10,822 nt of DNA from Bacteroidota bacterium (GTDB taxonomy: Bacteria; Bacteroidota; Ignavibacteria; UBA10030; UBA8401): positions 1-10,822 of the forward strand of contig JALNZH010000101.1 in the NCBI GenBank assembly GCA_023229405.1, read 5' to 3'. Positions 7,148 to 10,822 of the stretch are shown piece by piece (position 1 is the stretch's first letter; every line of letters begins with the position of its first letter). The notes beneath the pieces were generated by a model, which was not told where the DNA came from, searched no databases, and saw only the letters and a program-made list of their open reading frames with translations. The translations under genes and the position numbers were made by a program.

Positions 7148-7846
7148 TTAATTGGACTGTGATGTTCGTGAACCGAAGATCGCTGTGCCGATCCGTACCA
7201 TTGTTGACCCCTCTGCAATGGCTGCGGCATAATCATGCGACATACCCATGGAAAGTATTTCCATCGGATGTTTTCCAATGCCATTGTTGTTTACTTCATT
7301 AAAGATTGACCGTAACAACCGGAACGCAGCCCGGGATTCATCCACAATATCCGTAAACGGTCCGATTGTCATCAAACCTTTCACATTTAAATGATCAAAC
7401 CTGGATACCGCTTTAACAAGTTCTATCGCATGGTTCGGACGGATGCCGAATTTTGTCGCCTCTTCTGATGTATTAACTTCAATCAATATGTCAATAGTCC
7501 TGCCTGCTTTCGCCGCACGTTTTTCAATCTCTACAGCAAGTCCTTCACTGTCGACAGAATGGATCATGTGGATCCATTCTGCTAGATATTTGACTTTATT
7601 AGATTGTAAATGACCGATGAAATGCCATAGAATATTCCGGTCTATTAAAGCATTGCGTTTTTCGATCAATTCCTGAACGTAATTCTCGCCAAACTCCAAT
7701 ATTCCTGCATTTATAGCCAGGGTGATCGCATCCGTTCCAAAGGTTTTGCTCACAGCAATCAATTGCACATCGCTAGGTTTTCTGCCTGCCATTATACATG
7801 CATTTTTAAGCTTTTCCCCAATATTTTGAATGTTTTCGGCGATCAT
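7148..7846 (-). CDS. yggS: YggS/PROSC-family pyridoxal phosphate homeostasis protein
   Basis: This single-domain fold type III PLP-binding protein has no known enzymatic reaction. It buffers PLP and affects amino-acid metabolism (YggS in E. coli, YlmE in B. subtilis, PLPBP in humans). The 232-residue product has the PLP lysine, Lys34, in AVSKT, then FGENYVQE at 52-59, WHFIGHLQSNK at 74-84 and HSVDS at 96-100. EVNTS is at 123-127, KFGI at 132-135, GLMTIGPF at 157-164, and the phosphate-binding end LSMGMSHDYAAAI at 198-210 with RIGTAIFG at 218-225. I chose the ATG at 7846 because it gives the family N-terminus and a normal length. Upstream ATGs at 7876 and 7903 lie in or before the predicted promoter. 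AAGG directly abuts the start, so the ribosome site is poor. It is the first gene of the long unit. Confidence 0.93.
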   Translation of the reverse strand: MIAENIQNIGEKLKNACIMAGRKPSDVQLIAVSKTFGTDAITLAINAGILEFGENYVQELIEKRNALIDRNILWHFIGHLQSNKVKYLAEWIHMIHSVDSEGLAVEIEKRAAKAGRTIDILIEVNTSEEATKFGIRPNHAIELVKAVSRFDHLNVKGLMTIGPFTDIVDESRAAFRLLRSIFNEVNNNGIGKHPMEILSMGMSHDYAAAIAEGSTMVRIGTAIFGSRTSQSN

Positions 7847-7864
7847 CCTTAAAGAATAAGTAGA

Positions 7865-7893
7865 AATATAATTCATTATCGCGCTAAAAACAA
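7865..7893 (-). promoter_or_regulatory. Candidate sigma-70-type promoter for the yggS-divIVA-punA-ileS unit
   Basis: On the minus strand TTGTTT (7888-7893) and TATATT (7865-7870) are separated by exactly 17 bases. The -10 matches the consensus at five of six positions, and the -35 keeps TTG. Transcription would begin near 7858, about 12 nt before the chosen yggS start. This supports that start over the two upstream ATGs. The call rests on consensus resemblance only. Confidence 0.38.
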
Positions 7894-7903
7894 TAAACTT
7901 CAT

Positions 7904-8041
7904 GAAAATGAAATGCGCTCTTATTTCCCGTCACCTGAAGGAAAAACGTCGATTTTACATTGTTTTTACACACTCCGATCAGTGTTCCAATTAATTTTGT
8001 GGTAAAATTTCTTCTCCTTCTAAAATTCCTCTCAAAAACAA
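7904..8041. other. Intergenic region between the two transcription units
   Basis: This stretch separates the terminator after the universal stress gene from yggS. It is AT-rich and contains no credible gene. It contains an ACACT-6 nt-AGTGT inverted repeat at 7970-7985 upstream of the candidate yggS promoter, which could be an operator but is short enough to be chance. Its right end is the T-rich tail of the terminator. Confidence 0.4.
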
Positions 8042-8068
8042 AATAATCCTCAAACTTCGAGGATTATT
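8042..8068 (-). terminator. Rho-independent terminator after the universal stress gene
   Basis: A perfect 10-bp stem (AATAATCCTC at 8042-8051, GAGGATTATT at 8059-8068) surrounds a 7-nt loop. On the minus strand it is followed by TTGTTTTTG. It lies 31 bases past the stop codon of the universal stress gene and ends the CoA-transferase unit. Confidence 0.8.
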
Positions 8069-8098
8069 GCTGAAACAAATTTGTATTAACGATCTGAT

Positions 8099-8593
8099 TT
8101 ACTTCGGGATCTTTTTAGCCTTATTAGTTTTTCTTACGTTCACGAAACCTTCTGACGATTTTACGGTTAGAACGGGACAATGCGAGGTCCTCACAACCCG
8201 CTCCGTAACACTACCCAGCAGAACATGTTGAATCCCGGTTCTGCCATGAGTGCTCATCACAATCATATCAATGGAATGTTCTTTTGCATACTGCACGATC
8301 GATTGTGCAGCATTCCCTTCCGTAATCACTGTCTGAAACTTTCTAGGAAATATTGACTTAAATGTTTCAGATACTTCTTTCAATTTTTTCCGTTCATTTG
8401 TCAGAATCTCTTCGCGAAACTTATCAAAGGTAAGATCCACGGTGTGGTATGCTACAGTCGGTAAATTATCCACGCTGTAGAACACAATAATGTTTGCTTT
8501 CTCTTTCTTGGCCAGCCAAGCTGCATATTCCATTGCAGAATACGATGCCGCGGATAGATCGGTCGTTACCATGATGTTTTTCACACTGACCAT
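8099..8593 (-). CDS. Universal stress protein (UspA family), single domain
   Basis: UspA-fold proteins are small cytoplasmic dimers, many of which bind ATP, induced by starvation and other stress. The 164-residue product begins with the typical strand and loop (KNIMVTTDLSAAS, with the nucleotide-contacting Asp12). It carries the phosphate-binding loop STHGRTG at 114-120 and LLGSVTERVV at 125-134, followed by HCPVLTVK. In the G-2x-G-9x-G-S/T pattern the first glycine is Ser114, a substitution also common in ATP-binding members, so ATP binding is likely. A basic tail of about 20 residues ends in KAKKIPK. AAAGGAGA sits at normal spacing before the ATG. It is last in the unit, 23 nt after the small helical gene and followed by a terminator. 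Confidence 0.92.
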   Translation of the reverse strand: MVSVKNIMVTTDLSAASYSAMEYAAWLAKKEKANIIVFYSVDNLPTVAYHTVDLTFDKFREEILTNERKKLKEVSETFKSIFPRKFQTVITEGNAAQSIVQYAKEHSIDMIVMSTHGRTGIQHVLLGSVTERVVRTSHCPVLTVKSSEGFVNVRKTNKAKKIPK

Positions 8594-8616
8594 AACGATC
8601 TCCTTTCTCGACAGAA

Positions 8617-8832
8617 TTATATATTGCCCGCCGCCATGTGCTGCAAGTCTTCGCGTAATTTGGATAATCGGGAATTTACTTCCTGAATCCGCGTCCGGAT
8701 TTTATTATAGTCTAAAGGATATTGCGGGTGTTCCTCGTAGTATTTCAGGACTTTCTCAACTTCATACGAGAGATCTTCAATCGCCTTTTGTTCCTCAATG
8801 ATAGAAGTGATGGTTTTCAACAGTGAAGCCAT
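8617..8832 (-). CDS. Small helical protein of unknown function
   Basis: I do not recognise this 71-residue protein. It looks wholly alpha-helical. Residues 1-33 carry a heptad-like pattern (LLKTITSIIEEQKAIEDL), a central segment reads EEHPQYPLDYNK (33-44), and a second amphipathic helix runs from about 45 to 66. Two helices joined by a proline-containing turn suggest a helical hairpin. It has no signal peptide, membrane segment or cysteine. Its ATG overlaps the CoA-transferase stop by one base (TAATG), with GGCGGA upstream, so translation is probably coupled. The universal stress gene begins 23 nt after it. Clear coupling and codon use like its neighbours support a real gene. A role with the transferase or the stress protein is only inferred from position. 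Confidence 0.72.
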   Translation of the reverse strand: MASLLKTITSIIEEQKAIEDLSYEVEKVLKYYEEHPQYPLDYNKIRTRIQEVNSRLSKLREDLQHMAAGNI

Positions 8833-10181
8833 TATGATCCGCCTTTTGTGTTGTTAGACATACTGAACCATCGTTCCAGGTCTTCACGGACAGAAGGATG
8901 CGCGATGGCGATCAACGCCTCCGCTCTCTGCCGCAATGTTTTCCCTTTTAACAATGCAATACCATATTCCGTTACGACATATTCAACGTCTCCACGGGTG
9001 GTTACCACGCCAGCTCCCTGTTTTAGAGTCGACGTAATCCGTGAGAACCCATTCTTCGCCATTGAAGGAAGTGCGATAATCGCCTTTCCGTTCCGTGCAG
9101 CACACGCACCGCGGACAAAATCCAATTGTCCACCGAATCCGCTATAGATTTTCGTTCCAATTGAATCGGCACACACTTGTCCCGTCAAATCCACTTCGAT
9201 AGCAGAATTGATCGAAACCATTTTTTCATTTTGCGAGATGATAAACGGACTGTTAGTGATATCCGTCGGTAATAATTTAATTTCCCGGTTATGGTCTACG
9301 TAATCGTATAACGCTTTGGAACCAAGAACAAAAGTGGCAATAGAATATCCCGGATGCAGCGATTTACGCTTATTCGTAATTACTCCCTTTTGCATCATTT
9401 CCATCATGCCGTCCGAGAACATTTCGGTGTGAACACCGAGATCTTTTTTATCGTCCAATCCGCTCATGATTGCATTGGGAATTCCACCGATGCCAAGCTG
9501 CAGCGTCGACCCATCTTCGATAAGCGGAGAAATATATTCTGCAATCTTCAATTCTATTTCACCGATTTCCGGAGGTGGCAGTTCGAACAATGCTTCCGTC
9601 CGCTCAACGAAATAGTGGATTTTCGATACCGGCACCAGCGACTCACCGTAGGTAAACGGAACATTGTCGTTCACTTGTGCGATCACTACTTTCCCGGAAT
9701 CAATTGCCGCCCTTGAAGCGGCACATTCTACACCCAAACTGATAAAACCGTCGCTATTCGGCGGAGAAACCATCACGTACACAACATCCAAAGGGATAAT
9801 ATTTTTATAAAACAGAGACGGTATTTCCCCCAGGAACACCGGCAAATAATCGGCTCTATGCTGTTGTATCGCTTTTCGATCCGCACCGCCCACAAAGAAC
9901 GAGACATGCCGGATATGGTCACGCATTTCTTCGTCGTAAAACGGATCGGTTCCCATCAACAGCAGATGGTAGACTGAAACATTTTTCAATTCACTTTTCC
10001 GCCGAGCCAGCACTTCAAGAAATGTTTTCGGAGACGCGGCATTCCCACTAACAAAAACATTGTCTCCGGAATATATAAGCGCCGCAGCATCTTCTAAGGA
10101 GATACATTTCGATCGATAAATGTTATTCCATACCGGACGTTGTTGAATGTGATCATTAATTTGTTCTACTGTTGAAATCAT
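8832..10181 (-). CDS. Acetyl-CoA hydrolase/transferase family CoA-transferase (4-hydroxybutyrate CoA-transferase-like)
   Basis: Members move CoA between acyl-CoA and a free acid (acetate, succinate, 4-hydroxybutyrate, butyrate) through a glutamyl-CoA thioester. The 449-residue length is normal for the family. Visible features are SGDNVFVSGNAASP at 38-51, GVECAASRAA at 150-159 and QVNDNVPFTYGES at 169-181. LGIGGIPNA lies at 229-237, and HTEMFSDG at 251-258 has the probable catalytic Glu253. SGFGGQLDFVRGA is at 347-359, GVVTTRGDVEYVVTEYG at 391-407, and a C-terminal IAHPSVREDL. The family is sure; the acyl substrate cannot be read from sequence. Acetyl-CoA hydrolase, succinate:acetate and 4-hydroxybutyrate transferases all look alike at this level. 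No clear Shine-Dalgarno sequence precedes the ATG at 10181. It heads a unit with the small helical gene and the universal stress gene. Confidence 0.9.
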   Translation of the reverse strand: MISTVEQINDHIQQRPVWNNIYRSKCISLEDAAALIYSGDNVFVSGNAASPKTFLEVLARRKSELKNVSVYHLLLMGTDPFYDEEMRDHIRHVSFFVGGADRKAIQQHRADYLPVFLGEIPSLFYKNIIPLDVVYVMVSPPNSDGFISLGVECAASRAAIDSGKVVIAQVNDNVPFTYGESLVPVSKIHYFVERTEALFELPPPEIGEIELKIAEYISPLIEDGSTLQLGIGGIPNAIMSGLDDKKDLGVHTEMFSDGMMEMMQKGVITNKRKSLHPGYSIATFVLGSKALYDYVDHNREIKLLPTDITNSPFIISQNEKMVSINSAIEVDLTGQVCADSIGTKIYSGFGGQLDFVRGACAARNGKAIIALPSMAKNGFSRITSTLKQGAGVVTTRGDVEYVVTEYGIALLKGKTLRQRAEALIAIAHPSVREDLERWFSMSNNTKGGS

Positions 10182-10208
10182 AGGTGTTTTCGTTTTTTCA
10201 CTATCATC

Positions 10209-10237
10209 ACACGTGTATTACATCACGCGTCGATGTA
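10209..10237. promoter_or_regulatory. Clustered palindromes upstream of the CoA-transferase gene
   Basis: The 96-nt gap between the TonB gene and the CoA-transferase contains the 8-bp palindrome ACACGTGT (10209-10216). Next to it is a 6-bp inverted repeat TACATC/GATGTA (10219-10224 and 10232-10237) whose loop contains ACGCGT. CATCAC occurs twice at a 16-bp spacing (10205-10210, 10221-10226). This may be an operator for the CoA-transferase unit. I found no convincing -35/-10 pair, and no terminator for the TonB gene. Confidence 0.3.
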
Positions 10238-10277
10238 TTTCTGAAATATTTGTCTTTCTAAAAAGTACCGATTTTTC

Positions 10278-10822
10278 TTACTTATCTGTCAGGCGGAAAT
10301 TAAATTTTATTGCCACCCACACCTGCACCGGACCACTATTCATAATAGCGGGAGTGAACTGATACTTCCACGCTGCTTTTATCGCCTCTTCGTTGAAAAT
10401 TCCCCCTCCAGATTCTTTAATAACAACAACCTTTCTCGCTTTTCCTGTTTTATCAACAAGAATTTTTACCCAAACAGATCCTTCCATTCCGGACCTGCGA
10501 GCAATTTCCGGATACAACGGTTTTTGGGCTGAGATAACCTGTGGAATCTTTTCGACCGGAACAAAATCGTTCATTCCCGGTTCATCGTTCTCGATTTTCA
10601 CATCCTCTTCAATACGAATTTCTCCCCCTTCACCTTCCCCGTCGCTCAGCACCGAACTGGACACCGCGCTCATTTCTGTTTGTGTCGCAATGGTCTGTTC
10701 CGGATTTATCTCTGCATCGGGAACAGGAACTGGTGTACCAATATTCGGTTTACCGATCTTTGCCACGCCAACCACAGGTGCAGTCATTGAATTGGTGATT
10801 GACGGCGGGGGACCAAGTTCGC
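10278..10822 (-). CDS. TonB-family energy transducer, 5' end beyond the window (partial)
   Basis: TonB links inner-membrane ExbB/ExbD to outer-membrane receptors across the periplasm. The last 85 or so residues form the TonB C-terminal domain. It begins with a YPEIARRSGMEGSVWVK segment, continues with the KAxKVVVIKESGG strand and NEEAIKAAWKYQFTPA helix, and ends in a VAIKFNFRL strand. Before it lies a linker that starts proline-rich (ELGPPPS at the window edge) and becomes strikingly acidic (Asp/Glu/Gly-rich). An internal ATG at 10787 is not the start, because the frame stays open to the edge with typical TonB linker sequence. The N-terminal membrane anchor must lie outside. Its stop is 96 nt before the CoA-transferase gene, and no functional link between the two is evident. 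Confidence 0.88.
   Translation of the reverse strand, partial: ELGPPPSITNSMTAPVVGVAKIGKPNIGTPVPVPDAEINPEQTIATQTEMSAVSSSVLSDGEGEGGEIRIEEDVKIENDEPGMNDFVPVEKIPQVISAQKPLYPEIARRSGMEGSVWVKILVDKTGKARKVVVIKESGGGIFNEEAIKAAWKYQFTPAIMNSGPVQVWVAIKFNFRLTDK

Noticed and set aside
1..10822. CRISPR arrays, tRNA or rRNA genes, insertion sequences, phage or attachment sites
   Set aside because: No spaced repeats, cloverleaf-like sequence, transposase motifs or long terminal repeats were seen; coding density is that of a core chromosomal region.

Overview
The window is a compact, almost entirely minus-strand block of bacterial housekeeping genes. It has moderate GC content, very short intergenic gaps and no mobile element, CRISPR array, rRNA or tRNA that I can see. 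A TonB-type protein with a lipoprotein signal peptidase points to a diderm (outer-membrane) bacterium. A long type-2 isoleucyl-tRNA synthetase, a DivIVA-like protein and a DksA/TraR protein with a lysine-rich tail, together with the TonB, fit the Fibrobacterota-Chlorobiota-Bacteroidota (FCB) assemblage, perhaps Ignavibacteria or a relative. That placement is inference from gene content, not a database result.

Reading in the direction of transcription (right to left), the window opens with the C-terminal part of a TonB energy transducer (10822-10278). Next comes a three-gene unit: an acetyl-CoA hydrolase/4-hydroxybutyrate-type CoA-transferase (10181-8832), a 71-residue helical protein of unknown function (8832-8617, start codon overlapping the preceding stop) and a universal stress protein (8593-8099). 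This unit ends in a clear rho-independent terminator (8042-8068).

A second, long unit then starts from a plausible sigma-70-type promoter near 7865-7893: yggS (PLP homeostasis), divIVA-like coiled-coil protein, purine nucleoside phosphorylase, ileS, dksA-like zinc-finger regulator, lspA and finally an rluD-type pseudouridine synthase. Apart from the purine nucleoside phosphorylase, this is the order known from Bacillus subtilis and other Firmicutes (ylmE ... divIVA-ileS-ylyA-lspA-ylyB). It appears to be a conserved cluster linking cell envelope, division and translation. Genes from yggS to lspA are separated by at most 33 nt or overlap, as expected for one transcript. A 259-nt gap before rluD holds two terminator-like hairpins, the second ending almost at the rluD start codon, so rluD expression probably depends on readthrough or attenuation.

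Two enzymes carry active-site changes with predictable consequences. The isoleucyl-tRNA synthetase has GIHH in place of the class I HIGH signature, a swap reported for type-2 enzymes that are extremely resistant to mupirocin. The purine nucleoside phosphorylase has Asp where the human trimeric enzyme has Asn243, a change known to shift specificity towards adenosine. No wholly new multi-gene defence or mobile system is evident. The least explained gene is the small helical protein between the CoA-transferase and the universal stress protein.
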